Below are positions 9,203 through 18,173 of a stretch of DNA of 64,000 nucleotides, piece after piece; position 1 is the stretch's first letter, and every line of letters starts with the position of its first letter. The stretch lies in contig NZ_RKME01000013.1 of assembly GCF_003797825.1 (NCBI RefSeq), positions 78,073-142,072 of the forward strand. Direction: 5' to 3'. The translations under genes and the position numbers were made by a program. The stretch comes from Gordonia sp. OPL2 (GTDB lineage Bacteria > Actinomycetota > Actinomycetes > Mycobacteriales > Mycobacteriaceae). Below the pieces are notes generated by a model. It made no database searches. It was not told the DNA's origin and was given only the letters and a program-made list of their open reading frames with translations.

Positions 9203-10020
9203 GCCGTCACCGTTTCCTCACCCATGACTGTCCGGCGTCCACGCGATCGCGACGCGTTGAACGCCAACACCTGTAACTCCAAGGCTAGATCAACCTGCCT
9301 CACGACGACATCGGACTCCGTCCTCAGGGTCGTCGGTGTGACGTTGAGCAGTTGCCGTACGCCCGCCTCGACAAAGGCGTCACACGCTTTCTGCGCGTCC
9401 GGATCGGCGGTCGCGATCACGCCGATCTCGATCGGTTCGGCGTCGCGACCTGCGCAGACGTCGACGATGGCGGTCAGCGGCGCGACAGTCGGCCCGCCGT
9501 CGTCGATGATCGTGCCGATCAGTCGGGGGTCGGCGTCGAACATCGCGGTGACGCGGAAGCCACGTCCGAAACCGGCGTGTTCGAGCAGTGCCCGACCGAG
9601 CCGGCCCGCGCCGGCGAGGGCGACGGTGTGCGTGCTGTCGGTGTGCAGGGCGAGTTTGATGCGGGCGGTGAGCCGGCCGACGTCGTAACCGACGCCGCGG
9701 ACGCCGTTGGCGCCGACGTGGGAGAGGTCTTTGCGCAGGATCGACGAGTTGACGCCCGCGGCGGTGGCCAGTTGCACGCTGGAGGCGACGAGCACACCTC
9801 GTTCGCTGAACGAGCGCAGTACGTGCAGATAGGTCGCCAGGCGGGTGACGGCGGGCTCGGGGATGTCGGAGGAGATGTGCACCGAATCGGCGGGCAGTGC
9901 GGAGTGGGCGGCCGAGGCGGGTTCCTCACTCACGGAGTCGGCGGGAGGGTCCCCGACAGAGTCGGCGCGAGGGTCACCGTCGGGGTCCGAGGCCCTCGAC
10001 GTTGTCGCACTGCCGCTCAC
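9199..10020 (-). CDS. rex: Redox-sensing transcriptional repressor Rex
   Basis: 273 residues. After a Ser/Asp/Pro-rich N-terminal extension of about 50 residues comes the winged-helix domain ([31 protein letters not shown]) and a Rossmann fold ([23 protein letters not shown]) that reads the NADH/NAD ratio, ending in the helix [12 protein letters not shown] swapped between subunits. Rex proteins repress respiratory and fermentative genes when NADH is low. The GTG at 10020 has an excellent ribosome-binding site (GGAGGAAGG at 10030-10038). Its stop overlaps the hemA start, which ties heme synthesis to redox state in this operon. I did not find a clear TTGTGA...TCACAA Rex site nearby. Confidence 0.93.
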   Translation of the reverse strand: MSGSATTSRASDPDGDPRADSVGDPPADSVSEEPASAAHSALPADSVHISSDIPEPAVTRLATYLHVLRSFSERGVLVASSVQLATAAGVNSSILRKDLSHVGANGVRGVGYDVGRLTARIKLALHTDSTHTVALAGAGRLGRALLEHAGFGRGFRVTAMFDADPRLIGTIIDDGGPTVAPLTAIVDVCAGRDAEPIEIGVIATADPDAQKACDAFVEAGVRQLLNVTPTTLRTESDVVVRQVDLALELQVLAFNASRSRGRRTVMGEETVTA

Positions 10021-10082
10021 CCTGTGGTCACCTTCCTCCGGAGCTGATACCAGATGTCAGGGTATACCGCCCGAGAACGTGT

Positions 10083-10340
10083 TCACCCCCGGGTCGTCAG
10101 GTCCGCGCGCAGGCGTTCCTCATCCACTTCCCAGTAGCTGTGTTCGTCGTCGTCGAGCAGGACCACCGGCAGTCGATCGCCGAATTCGACCCGGAGGGCG
10201 GGGTCGCCGTCGGCGGCGGCTCGGTCGACATCGACCTCGTCGAAGTCCGTGCCGAGGTCGGCGCAGATCCGGGTGAGGTCGGCGCGGGCGGCGGCGCATG
10301 CCGCGCATTCCGCGCGGGTGAGCAGGGTCACCGTGGGCAT
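10083..10340 (-). CDS. Glutaredoxin-like thioredoxin-fold protein
   Basis: 85 residues, a complete small thioredoxin fold: beta strand VTLLTR, then ECAACAAARADL with a CxxC pair (Cys12, Cys15), and the cis-proline loop RLPVVLLDD. This is the glutaredoxin-like (DUF836) family. It probably acts as a cytosolic thiol oxidoreductase, perhaps with mycothiol. It sits 62 bases upstream of rex, and the same family precedes hemA in M. tuberculosis (Rv0508), so it may be the first gene of the heme operon. A partial ATACC/GGTAT symmetry between it and rex could be an operator. Confidence 0.8.
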   Translation of the reverse strand: MPTVTLLTRAECAACAAARADLTRICADLGTDFDEVDVDRAAADGDPALRVEFGDRLPVVLLDDDEHSYWEVDEERLRADLTTRG

Positions 10341-10474
10341 GGCTGCCTCCTTCGTGTCCGCACGGCCGGGGCGTGGTCCGCGGATCAGTGTGTCACCCCT
10401 CGCAATCGGTGCCGACTAGGCTCGTCGTCGATAGTGTGGAGTTCCGGCACGGGACGAGCGAGTGGAGGTGAGCC

Positions 10475-11662
10475 GTGGCCGAGGAGGTCTCTGGCTCCGG
10501 TGATGCTGACCGGCCCGATCAGACGGGCGAGCGCCCCGAGGACCTCGTCGACGACGGTTCGGCAGGAGTCGGGCGCGCGGGAACCGACGACGGGGTGGAC
10601 ACCACTCCGGGCGTCGACGTGATCGACGGCGAGGACTGGGAAGCGCACGCCGATGCGATCGACCCGGATGGCGGCGACGACGATGCCGACGATGCCGACT
10701 CCGACGACGAAGAGGCGTCCCGCGTCACCACCTGGATCTCCGAGCGCGCCCGCGCCACCAGCGGACGGTTCCGCCAGACCGCGCACGAGCTACGGCAGAG
10801 CCTCGCCGGCGAGGCCAGCGCGAAGGCCGCCGTCGACTCGCTGCGGTCGCGGCCGTCCGACGACGTCGAACCCACCGACGTGCCAAGGGATCTCACCGCT
10901 GCCGCGTTCTTCGACGTGGACAACACCCTGGTGCAGGGGGCGTCGATCATCCACTTCGCGCGCGGTCTGGCCGCGCACAAGTACTTCACCTACGGCGACA
11001 TCCTCGACTTCGCGTGGACGCAGGCCAAGTTCCAGATCACCGGCAAAGAGAACGCCGACGACGTCGCCGAGGGGCGCGAGAAGGCGCTGTCGTTCATCGC
11101 GGGTCGTCGGACCTCGGAACTCGTCGAGCTCGGCGAGGAGATCTACGACGAGTACATCGCCGAGAAGATCTGGCCTGGCACAAGGGCTTTGGCGCAGCGA
11201 CACCTCGACGCGGGGCAGCAGGTGTGGCTGGTGACGGCGACGCCGGTCGAACTCGCGCAGACGATCGCCGAGCGTCTCGGACTCACCGGTGCGCTCGGGA
11301 CCGTCGCGGAGAGCGTCGACGGCGTGTTCACCGGGCGTCTCGTCGGCGATATCCTGCACGGTCCGGGCAAGGCGCATGCGGTCCGTGCGCTGGCCATCCG
11401 TGAGGGGCTGAATCTCAAGCGTTGCACCGCCTATTCGGACTCGCACAACGATGTGCCGATGCTGTCGCTGGTCGGCACGGCGGTCGCCATCAATCCCGAT
11501 GCGGATCTACGCGACGTCGCCAAGGTGCGCGGCTGGGAGATGTACGACTTCCGCACAGCCCGCAAGGCCGCGAAGTACGGCGCGACGACGGCCCTCGTCC
11601 TCGGGGCGGCAGGTGCCGGCGCGGCGACGGCCACCCGGCTGTTCCGGCAGCACCGGGGCTGA
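10475..11662 (+). CDS. HAD-IB family phosphatase (SerB1-like) with long acidic N-terminus
   Basis: 395 residues. The catalytic HAD domain begins near residue 140: motif [12 protein letters not shown] (nucleophile Asp147, acid Asp149), motif II VTATP, and motif [20 protein letters not shown]. The 135 residues before it are very acidic and probably disordered, apart from a helix around residues 85-120; the last 30 residues form a hydrophobic Ala/Gly segment ([15 protein letters not shown]) that may anchor it to the membrane. Position and domain match Rv0505c (SerB1), a putative phosphoserine phosphatase, but the HAD-IB group also includes lipid-linked phosphatases, so the substrate is open. The GTG start follows GGAGG at 10464 with six bases between. 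Confidence 0.85.
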   Translation: MAEEVSGSGDADRPDQTGERPEDLVDDGSAGVGRAGTDDGVDTTPGVDVIDGEDWEAHADAIDPDGGDDDADDADSDDEEASRVTTWISERARATSGRFRQTAHELRQSLAGEASAKAAVDSLRSRPSDDVEPTDVPRDLTAAAFFDVDNTLVQGASIIHFARGLAAHKYFTYGDILDFAWTQAKFQITGKENADDVAEGREKALSFIAGRRTSELVELGEEIYDEYIAEKIWPGTRALAQRHLDAGQQVWLVTATPVELAQTIAERLGLTGALGTVAESVDGVFTGRLVGDILHGPGKAHAVRALAIREGLNLKRCTAYSDSHNDVPMLSLVGTAVAINPDADLRDVAKVRGWEMYDFRTARKAAKYGATTALVLGAAGAGAATATRLFRQHRG

Positions 11663-11697
11663 CGCGGGGCCGGCCGGACTCACATGTGCAGCGGCCT

Positions 11698-12861
11698 TCA
11701 GAGGTCGACGACGTCGGAGGTCGGATCGATGAGCACCTTGGCGTGGTGCTCGGCGGAGGAGAGGGCATCGAAGGCGGCGACCACCCCGCCGAGCCCGATC
11801 GTGGCGGTGATCAACGGACCGGGGTCCACCTTCCCGTCGGCGATCATGTGCAGCGTGTCGTGGAATTCGCCTGGGTCATAGGCGAACACGAAGCGCAGTT
11901 CGATCTCCTTGTTGATCGTCATGGCGGGACGGAACGTGTCGGGCTGCATGCAGACGCCGACCACGACGACACGTGACCGGAACGGGGCGTGCGAGACGAT
12001 GTCCTCGATGATCCCGGGCACGCCGACGCACTCGAAGACCACCGGACCCTGCGGGGTCGCGCCGACCCGCTCGGCGACCCGCATCACCTTCGCCCACGGC
12101 ACACCCGGGATGCGCTGCAACTCGTGCATGGCAGCGAACGCGGTGTCGAACAGTCCGGACGCCTGGGTGACATAGCGCCGCTTCTGTGTCGTCGCCTCCC
12201 ACGGCGAATCGGTCGTCGGGTCGACGACGACATCGGCGCCGCACCGGCGGGCGAGGTCACGGCGTCCTGCCGACAGGTCGGCGGCGACGACCGACCGGAC
12301 CCCGGCCGCCTTCAGCATGAGGATCACCGCGAGACCGATCGGCCCGCAGCCGATGACGACGGCCACGTCACGCTTGCCGACCTCGCCGCGCCGAACGGCG
12401 TGGTGGGCGACGGCCATCGGTTCGGTCAGCGCGGCGAGGTCCGCCGACAACCCGTCGGGTACGGGCATGGTCAGATCCTCGGACACGAGGAGCAGATCCG
12501 CGTAGGCGCCGGGCGCCCGGGCCGACAGTCCGGTGAGGTGGGCGTCGTCGCCGTGCTTGATCATCGGCACCGAGACGACCGGGGTACCCGGGGCCCATCG
12601 TCGACGACAGTCCGGTCCGTAAGAGACGACGTCCCCGGTGAACTCATGCCCCATGACGACGGATTCCGACGACCGCATGAACGCGTCGTAGCCGACCTCG
12701 TCGGCGACCGCAGCACTCTCGTCGCAGTGGGTGCGGGCGTGCAGATCCGAGCCGCAGATGCCTGCCCGGGTCACCCGGATGAGGACCTGCCCCCGCCCCG
12801 GTGTGGGTGTCGGGAGGTCGACGACCTCGAGTTGCCCGTCCCGGCATGCCACTGCTCTCAC
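11698..12861 (-). CDS. Zinc-dependent medium-chain alcohol dehydrogenase-like protein
   Basis: 387 residues. The N-terminal GroES-like domain carries the catalytic-zinc pattern AGICGSDLHARTH and VMGHEFTGDVV; the Rossmann domain has VIGCGPIGLAVILMLKAAG. The four-cysteine structural zinc loop of liver-type alcohol dehydrogenases is missing, which is common in the threonine/sorbitol dehydrogenase and glutathione-independent aldehyde branches. It oxidises an unidentified alcohol or polyol with NAD(P). It is convergent with the HAD gene (35 bases between stops). It is not part of the M. tuberculosis order, so it is probably a lineage-specific insertion. Confidence 0.85.
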   Translation of the reverse strand: MRAVACRDGQLEVVDLPTPTPGRGQVLIRVTRAGICGSDLHARTHCDESAAVADEVGYDAFMRSSESVVMGHEFTGDVVSYGPDCRRRWAPGTPVVSVPMIKHGDDAHLTGLSARAPGAYADLLLVSEDLTMPVPDGLSADLAALTEPMAVAHHAVRRGEVGKRDVAVVIGCGPIGLAVILMLKAAGVRSVVAADLSAGRRDLARRCGADVVVDPTTDSPWEATTQKRRYVTQASGLFDTAFAAMHELQRIPGVPWAKVMRVAERVGATPQGPVVFECVGVPGIIEDIVSHAPFRSRVVVVGVCMQPDTFRPAMTINKEIELRFVFAYDPGEFHDTLHMIADGKVDPGPLITATIGLGGVVAAFDALSSAEHHAKVLIDPTSDVVDL

Positions 12862-12900
12862 GTGTCCCCCCTCGTGACCGTTCGTGCCCTTCGTGACGCT

Positions 12901-12968
12901 CGCTGCGCTCGCCCCTCAGGGAACAGGCACACGCACGCTGCGCTCGCCCCTCAGGGAGCAGGCACACG
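12901..12968. repeat. 33-bp direct repeat upstream of the zinc dehydrogenase
   Basis: Two copies (12901-12933 and 12936-12968) that differ at one base, each beginning CGCTGCGCTCGCCCCTCAGG and ending CAGGCACACG. They fill the gap between the acyltransferase stop and the dehydrogenase start. They share the CGCTCG...CCTCAGGGA core with the repeat at 4836-4905. Confidence 0.75.
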
Positions 12969-13008
12969 AAGACGCGGTCCCGCGAGCGGGCCGATGTCGG
13001 TTTCCCGC

Positions 13009-14217
13009 TCAGCCGAAGTAGACGCTACCGCGACGACTGAGCATCCGGAACAGCGTCTGCTGGATCTCCTCGCGCACGTGGTCGGTGAGGTCGAAGACGA
13101 CCATCGGGTCGTCGGCGGAGGACTCGTCGAACGAGCCTGTCTCGATGGGGCGGCCGAAGTGGATGTGCCACTTCGACGGCAGTGGGACCACGCCGAGCGG
13201 CCCGAGCCACGGGAAGATGGGTGTGACCGGGAAATAGGGCAGGCCCAGGATCTTCGCCAGGGGCTTGAGGTCGGCGAGCATCGGGTAGATCTCCTCAGAC
13301 CCGACGATCGAGACGGGGATGATCGGCGCGGCATTGCGCAGCGCGGTGGTCACGAATCCGCCCCGACCGAATCGCTGCAGCTTGTAGCGGTCCTTGTAGA
13401 GCTTGCCGATCCCCTTGTATCCCTCGGGCCACACCGCGGTGAGCTCGCCGGCACGCAGCAGCCGATCCGCGTCGTTGTTGCATGCCAGGGTCGCACCGAT
13501 GCGTCGCGCCACCTCACTCACGCCCGGCGTGTCAAATGCCATGTCCGCGGCCAGGACTCGGAGGTAACGATTCGTCGGATGATTGTCGCGGACCGCGAGG
13601 GAGGTCATGATCGCGTCGACCGGGATGGTGCCCGCGTGGTTGGCAACAAGCAGGGCACCGCCCTCGACGGGAAGATTCTCGATGCCGGTCACCTCGACCC
13701 GGAACCATTTCTCGTACACCTGCCGGACCGCGGGGAACCACACCGACTCGGTGAAGTGCGGGTCGAAACCGAACTCGTCGACCTCGTACTCCCCGGTCAT
13801 CCGCTCCCGGATGAATCCGGCGGTCGCGGTCAGCGAGTCGGCGACCGCACCGCGGAGTCCCGACAGCGAGAACAGCGGACTGGACCGCGAGGGTCCGAGA
13901 TGTTCGACGCCGAGCGTCTCCGCGGGGAGCCGGACGTCGTCGCTGATCGGCGTCACCGCCGCGGGCGGGCGACCGAAACCGTCGGTGTTGGGATGACCGA
14001 GCTGTCCAGAATCCCCCGGATTGCGCTGCGCCGCAGGGGAATTCGCGGCCGCACCTGGCTGCTGACTGGGATGTCGTCGGCGGCCCTGATCCCGCGATGC
14101 ACGACGGCTGCCGGACGCCTGCGCGTCACCGCCGGGAGTCGCATAGAGCTGGATCACCTTCGCGGTACGTGCGTCGGTCACGCCGCCACCTGCCAAGCTT
14201 CTCACCCCTGCGTCCAT
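13009..14217 (-). CDS. Lysophospholipid acyltransferase-family protein (PlsC/DGAT-like)
   Basis: 402 residues. The first 120 or so are low-complexity (Gln/Pro/Gly/Arg-rich) and probably disordered. The acyltransferase domain follows: LLVANHAGTIPVD holds the catalytic histidine and aspartate, LACNNDADRLLRAGELTAVWPEG corresponds to the phosphate/acyl-binding block ending in the E-G motif, and APIIPVSIVGSEEIYP is the last conserved block. It transfers an acyl chain from acyl-CoA or acyl-carrier protein to a lipid acceptor at the membrane. Position matches Rv0502. It probably forms a unit with the SDR gene upstream, with 160 bases between. Confidence 0.87.
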   Translation of the reverse strand: MDAGVRSLAGGGVTDARTAKVIQLYATPGGDAQASGSRRASRDQGRRRHPSQQPGAAANSPAAQRNPGDSGQLGHPNTDGFGRPPAAVTPISDDVRLPAETLGVEHLGPSRSSPLFSLSGLRGAVADSLTATAGFIRERMTGEYEVDEFGFDPHFTESVWFPAVRQVYEKWFRVEVTGIENLPVEGGALLVANHAGTIPVDAIMTSLAVRDNHPTNRYLRVLAADMAFDTPGVSEVARRIGATLACNNDADRLLRAGELTAVWPEGYKGIGKLYKDRYKLQRFGRGGFVTTALRNAAPIIPVSIVGSEEIYPMLADLKPLAKILGLPYFPVTPIFPWLGPLGVVPLPSKWHIHFGRPIETGSFDESSADDPMVVFDLTDHVREEIQQTLFRMLSRRGSVYFG

Positions 14218-14377
14218 TTGATGGATTGATCACCACGTCGGCCACGGGCAACACGAACGATGCTACGCGGGATCCGCCAGTGGGTCTGTCGTCCAAGTCT
14301 AAAGGTTGGATTTGCGTTGCGCTCGATTGTGCCTCATCTCACGCCGACATGCCGAATCAGATTCACTGATGTTGATT

Positions 14378-15433
14378 TCATTGCAATTGATGCGCGGTGG
14401 CGACGACTCTTCGTTCGAGTGAACGCCATGAATCCGGCTCTATGACCGCCGACGAGCCGCCCCGCTCGATGAAGTCGTCGACGGTTTCCGCGGTCGAGAA
14501 CCGCGGCGCGAAACCCAGCTCCGAGCGCATCCGCGTGGTGTCGAGAACCCTTCCGTACGTGAGGTATTCGGTCTGGCTCGATCGAAGCTTGGCCGACCGC
14601 AGATCTTGGAACACGCCGGTGATCGGCGCCAGCAGGCTGCTCGGTACCGGGAGTTCGATGTGCCCGATACGCCGGATCGCCTGGGTCAGACTGACCACGC
14701 CCTCACCGGCGACGTTGAAGGTGCCGGTCTTGCCCGCGAGGGTCACGTGCTCCATCGCGGCCAGCGCGTCCTCCTCGTGCAGGAACTGCAGTCGCGGCTG
14801 ATACCCGATCACGGTGGGCACGATCGGCAGCGACAGGTACGAACCCATCCGGGTGTTGATCCTCGGACCGAGGATCGCCTGAAGACGGACGGTCGTGACG
14901 TCGATGTCCTGACGACGTCGGGCCAGCCCGCGGACATAGCCCTCGATGTCGAGCAGATCGCGACCGTAGCCGCGCTTCGGCTCGCGCCGGGCGGGGGTCT
15001 CCTCCGCGAAGTGGGACGGGTCGTGCGCGCTGGCGCCGTAGACCATCGCCGTCGACCGTAGGATGAGCCGCTTGACCGATGGACTGCGCTGGCAGGCCGC
15101 ACACACCTGCATCGCGCCCACGACGTTGAACTCCTTGATCGCCGACGAGTGCGGCGCGGTGTCCATGATCGAGGTCGCCGCGTGAACGACGGTGTCGACC
15201 TCGTAGCCGGCGATGGCCTTGGCGATCGCGGGCCGTCGGATGTCCAGGCGCAGGAACTCGGCACGGCCCATGCGGCGCATGAGGTCCTTGCGCGGGACGC
15301 GGGAGTCGACGGCGAGGACCCGCTCGATGGCCGGGTTCGCGGCGAGTCGCGCGACGAGATAGCCGCCCAGGAACGTGGAGGCACCGGTCACCAGTACCGT
15401 CCGAGGGGTCGCTGCAGCGGTCTCGTCAGACAT
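14378..15433 (-). CDS. NAD-dependent epimerase/dehydratase-family protein (GalE2-like)
   Basis: 351 residues. An extended short-chain dehydrogenase fold: the nucleotide-binding TGASTFLGGYLVARL at residues 16-30, an LDIRRP acidic loop and VVHAATSIMD. The region that normally holds the Y-x-x-x-K pair reads KRGYGRDLLDIEG, without the expected lysine, so a standard epimerase reaction is doubtful. It corresponds to Rv0501 (annotated galE2). It could act on a sugar nucleotide or a lipid-linked sugar; the adjacent acyltransferase hints at envelope lipid metabolism. The upstream gap contains the bS22 terminator. Confidence 0.82.
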   Translation of the reverse strand: MSDETAAATPRTVLVTGASTFLGGYLVARLAANPAIERVLAVDSRVPRKDLMRRMGRAEFLRLDIRRPAIAKAIAGYEVDTVVHAATSIMDTAPHSSAIKEFNVVGAMQVCAACQRSPSVKRLILRSTAMVYGASAHDPSHFAEETPARREPKRGYGRDLLDIEGYVRGLARRRQDIDVTTVRLQAILGPRINTRMGSYLSLPIVPTVIGYQPRLQFLHEEDALAAMEHVTLAGKTGTFNVAGEGVVSLTQAIRRIGHIELPVPSSLLAPITGVFQDLRSAKLRSSQTEYLTYGRVLDTTRMRSELGFAPRFSTAETVDDFIERGGSSAVIEPDSWRSLERRVVATAHQLQ

Positions 15434-15544
15434 GTCCCCAGGCTAACCGGGAGGTGGGAGGGTTCGCCCGGTGACGGCGGTCAACACCCTGCTGCAGGAG
15501 ACCCGGGCGGTCAGCCGAGTGCAGCCATCGCTCCCCGGAAACAC

Positions 15545-15572
15545 GAAGAACCCGCCACGAGGCGGGTTCTTC
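15545..15572 (-). terminator. Strong intrinsic terminator hairpin after bS22
   Basis: A perfect 12-bp stem (GAAGAACCCGCC pairing with GGCGGGTTCTTC) around a four-base loop. On the minus strand it follows the bS22 stop by about 25 bases and is followed by GTGTTT. It separates bS22 from the GalE2-like gene. Confidence 0.8.
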
Positions 15573-15597
15573 TCGACGTCGGTGCGCCGCGCGTCGA

Positions 15598-15699
15598 CTA
15601 TTTGCCGAGTTTACGACGCTGCACCCGGGTCCGCCGCAGCAGCTTGCGGTGCTTCTTCTTCGACATGCGCTTGCGACGCTTCTTGATCACTGAACCCAT
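15598..15699 (-). CDS. Small ribosomal subunit protein bS22 (AURKAIP1/COX24 domain)
   Basis: A 33-residue, extremely basic protein: it starts [19 protein letters not shown] and ends RVQRRKLGK. This is the actinobacterial AURKAIP1/COX24-domain peptide found in mycobacterial 30S subunits and named bS22, near the decoding centre; the M. tuberculosis equivalent is Rv0500B. An AGGAAG ribosome-binding site lies about nine bases before the ATG. It has its own strong terminator and lies between a BldC-like regulator and a GalE2-like gene, as in mycobacteria. Its short length makes it easy for gene callers to miss. Confidence 0.92.
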
Positions 15700-15912
15700 T
15701 TGGGTGCTTCCTCACGGTTGACGCGGTTTCTACTGATTGCTCTGGTGTGCCCAGCCGGTGCGTGACGCAACGCGGGGGCATCAGCACGCGACCTCCCACA
15801 TTACCGGTCGGTGTGGAGCAGGCGAAATCCGGCTGCCGAAATGCCACGACTCCCCCGCCCGGTCACACCACGCGGGTGGACGGTCGAGGGAGTCGAACGA
15901 GTCGGGGCTAGG

Positions 15913-16146
15913 TCAGCCGACGTCGAAGTACGAGGTCTCCAGGTAGTCGTGCACGGCCTTGGCATGCACCCGGAACGAGCGGCCCACGCGCACGGCCGGC
16001 AGTTCACCGCTGTGCACGAGCCGGTACACCGTCATCTTCGAGACGCGCATCAGCGATGCGACCTCGGCGACCGTGAGGAACTGCGAGCCCGAGGCCGCAT
16101 TGCTCACCGCGCCGGTCCTGTCACCAGGCTTTTCTGCAGGTGCCAT
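15913..16146 (-). CDS. Excisionase/BldC-family helix-turn-helix protein
   Basis: 77 residues. A MerR/excisionase-type winged helix: FLTVAEVASLMRVSKMTVYRLVHSGELPAVRVGRSFRVHAKAVHDYL in shortened form (FLTVAEVASLMRVSKMTVYR is the helix-turn-helix, RVGRSFRV the wing). The N-terminal 20 residues are flexible. It matches the BldC group of small actinobacterial DNA-binding proteins, which bind direct repeats cooperatively, and the position of Rv0500A. It is encoded between proC and bS22 on the same strand. Its targets are unknown. Confidence 0.88.
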   Translation of the reverse strand: MAPAEKPGDRTGAVSNAASGSQFLTVAEVASLMRVSKMTVYRLVHSGELPAVRVGRSFRVHAKAVHDYLETSYFDVG

Positions 16147-16294
16147 GAATTACTCATACCTCCGGAGCACGCGTCGCGGCCGCCGGCTTCCCCTCCGGCG
16201 GACATCAGACACGCACGTGCTTAAAGGAGCTTAGCGTGGCTGATGTGAAAAAAGCGACGTGAGTTGTGTGGAAATTGCGCCGAAAGTGGCGAGG

Positions 16295-16312
16295 ACCCCA
16301 ACATGCTGGGGT
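16295..16312 (-). terminator. Hairpin downstream of proC
   Basis: ACCCCAACATGCTGGGGT is a 6-bp GC-rich stem that lies about 25 bases beyond the proC stop, in the 190-base gap before the BldC-like gene. In the plus direction it is followed by TTTT; on the minus strand the T-run comes before it, so termination of proC is likely but the orientation is not ideal. Confidence 0.5.
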
Positions 16313-16334
16313 TTTCATGGCCTTCGACCACAAA

Positions 16335-17195
16335 TCATGGGGTGTCCGTGTCGCTCCGGCTACCCTTCAAACCCTCAACGTCTGGTCGATGCCCTGACTT
16401 GGCGCTCGCAGCCGCGCAGGCACGAGTTGCCTGGTACACGCCGTGCCGGAAGCCGTTGGCCTCGAACTCGCGGATTGCGGCGGCCGTCGTGCCACCCGGA
16501 GAGGTGACGGCAGCACGCAGGTCGACCGGGGACAGTCCCGACTCACTGAGGAGCAGGCCGGCGCCCTTGACCGTCTGAACAGCGAGTTCGGATGCCTGCG
16601 CGCGGGTGAGACCCAGCGCCACCCCGGCGTCGATCATCGATTCGGCCATGAGGAACACGTAGGCCGGCCCGGAGCCCGAGATCGCGGTGACGGCGTCCAT
16701 GTGCTTCTCGGGGACCACGGCGACCTTGCCGACGGACTCGAGCAACCGCACCACCGCGGCGAGCTGGTCCTCGTCGACGTAGCGTCCCGCCGACACTGCG
16801 GACATGGCCTCGTTGACCAGCATCGGCGTGTTCGGCATGACACGCACGACCGGCGACCCGGCCTGCAGGGCGTTCTCGTATCGGGAGATCGGGATACCGG
16901 CAACCAGGGTGACGGTCACCCGCTCGGACTCCGCGTCGTCGTCGGCCCCGGAGAGCTGACGCAGCACGGCGTCGACGTCGTCGGGTTTCGTGGCGAGGAA
17001 GACGTACTGCGCACCCTCGGCAGCCGACGTCACGTCGGTGACCAGGACGCCGTACTCGTCGGCGATCTCCTTGGCCCGCTTCGGCATCTTCTCGGCGACG
17101 ACGAGGTCCTTGGTCTGCTTGCCGGACTGGATCAGGCCGGCCAGCAGTGCCTCGCCGATCTTGCCTCCGCCGACGATGGCGATGCGTTCGGTCAC
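16335..17195 (-). CDS. proC: Pyrroline-5-carboxylate reductase
   Basis: 286 residues, typical length. It makes proline from pyrroline-5-carboxylate with NAD(P)H in the cytosol. Seen are the N-terminal Rossmann motif IAIVGGGKIGEALLAGL, VMPNTPMLVNEA, the ISGSGPAYVF active-site loop and the C-terminal signature region VKGAGLLLSESGLSPVDLRAAVTSPGGTTAAAI, which holds the proline-binding residues. It starts with GTG at 17195. The gene is followed by a hairpin at 16295 and is flanked by the thioesterase gene (66 bases upstream). Confidence 0.97.
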   Translation of the reverse strand: MTERIAIVGGGKIGEALLAGLIQSGKQTKDLVVAEKMPKRAKEIADEYGVLVTDVTSAAEGAQYVFLATKPDDVDAVLRQLSGADDDAESERVTVTLVAGIPISRYENALQAGSPVVRVMPNTPMLVNEAMSAVSAGRYVDEDQLAAVVRLLESVGKVAVVPEKHMDAVTAISGSGPAYVFLMAESMIDAGVALGLTRAQASELAVQTVKGAGLLLSESGLSPVDLRAAVTSPGGTTAAAIREFEANGFRHGVYQATRACAAASAKSGHRPDVEGLKGSRSDTDTP

Positions 17196-17261
17196 GGGTG
17201 AGTGCCTTTCTTTCAGAGTCGAGGGGTCTCGGTCGAGGTCGCGGCGATCGCCGGACGCAGG

Positions 17262-18119
17262 TCAGGACCGCTGCGGGATGAGGGCCAGCTGCCGCGACTG
17301 CGCGACAATCGTTCCGGTCGAGTCCATCACGACGTGATCCTCTTCGAACATCCCGGGGCCCACCTCGGTGCTCGTGGCGGCGAATCGCAACCAGCCCGGC
17401 GCGGGATGTCGTCGCACATAGGTCGTCAGCTGGACCGTCGGTGCCCAGCCGAACAGCGCCAGGTTCATCACCACCGGGGGCGAGATGTCGCACACGAGGA
17501 CGGCGAACCCCGTGTCGGGGTCGCCACTCTTCGGTCGCGCCCATCCACGGACCACCGGCTCACCGGTCTCCCCGCGCACGATCGGGAACGTCGCGGCGTC
17601 GAGCACGAGGTCCATCGCCGGACCGAGGTGGTTGACCTCGGCGACGGGTGAGTCGTCGAGCGCGATCCCGTCGGCGGGCGGTTCGGCGGGCGTGCCGTCG
17701 AGCACGGTCGGCGACGAATGGTGTGGCGCACCGGTATCCGGCCGTGCGCACGTGATCGACGACGACACCGTCGTCCGCCCGTTCTGCACAGCGTCCACGG
17801 TCATCACGGTGACGGTCCGGCCGCGTTTGCGGACGAGGACCTCGAGGTCGACCTCGGCGGCGTCCGGCGCATGCAGGTAGTCGCTGGCGATGGCGACCGG
17901 GATCTTGGGCGCGTCGTGGTCGTCGGCGGGATCCGACGACGGGGTCAGTTCGGTGAGTGCGCGTTCGGCGGCTGCGGCGACGACCATCTGCAGGCTGCCG
18001 CCGTGCACCTTCGGCCCGATGGTGAACACGGGATCGATCACCGCGCGATAGGTGATGCGGTCCGATCCGGATCGCGACACCTCGGTGAGGATGCGTACGT
18101 CGTCAAGCTTTCGGGTCAT
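17262..18119 (-). CDS. Acyl-CoA thioesterase-like (double hotdog) protein
   Basis: 285 residues. Two hotdog folds in tandem: the first around residues 20-120 (FTIGPKVHGGSLQMVVAAAAERAL, SDYLHAPDAAEVDLEVLVRKRGRTVTVMTVDAVQNGRTTVSS in part), the second around 170-280 (MNLALFGWAPTVQLTTYVRR, EEDHVVMDSTGTIVAQSRQLAL). This is the thioesterase-like superfamily shared with TesB. It probably hydrolyses an acyl-CoA in the cytosol. It holds the place of Rv0499. The next gene upstream, the TIM-barrel protein, ends 54 bases before it. Confidence 0.8.
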   Translation of the reverse strand: MTRKLDDVRILTEVSRSGSDRITYRAVIDPVFTIGPKVHGGSLQMVVAAAAERALTELTPSSDPADDHDAPKIPVAIASDYLHAPDAAEVDLEVLVRKRGRTVTVMTVDAVQNGRTTVSSSITCARPDTGAPHHSSPTVLDGTPAEPPADGIALDDSPVAEVNHLGPAMDLVLDAATFPIVRGETGEPVVRGWARPKSGDPDTGFAVLVCDISPPVVMNLALFGWAPTVQLTTYVRRHPAPGWLRFAATSTEVGPGMFEEDHVVMDSTGTIVAQSRQLALIPQRS

Positions 18120-18173
18120 CGTTCCGCTCTTGGTTGCGTCGTGGGAGGCGCGTGACGGGCGACGCCGGCGCTC

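Noticed and set aside
7946..9688. Rightward open frame antisense to hemA and rex
   Set aside because: Both genes on the minus strand are certain; the antisense product has no recognisable fold.
10040..10070. Rex operator upstream of rex
   Set aside because: The ATACC/GGTAT symmetry here does not match the TTGTGA...TCACAA type Rex site, so autoregulation cannot be claimed.
11989..14229. 746-codon rightward frame across the dehydrogenase and acyltransferase genes
   Set aside because: It is the complement of two well-supported genes and crosses the repeat region between them, so it is a composition artefact.
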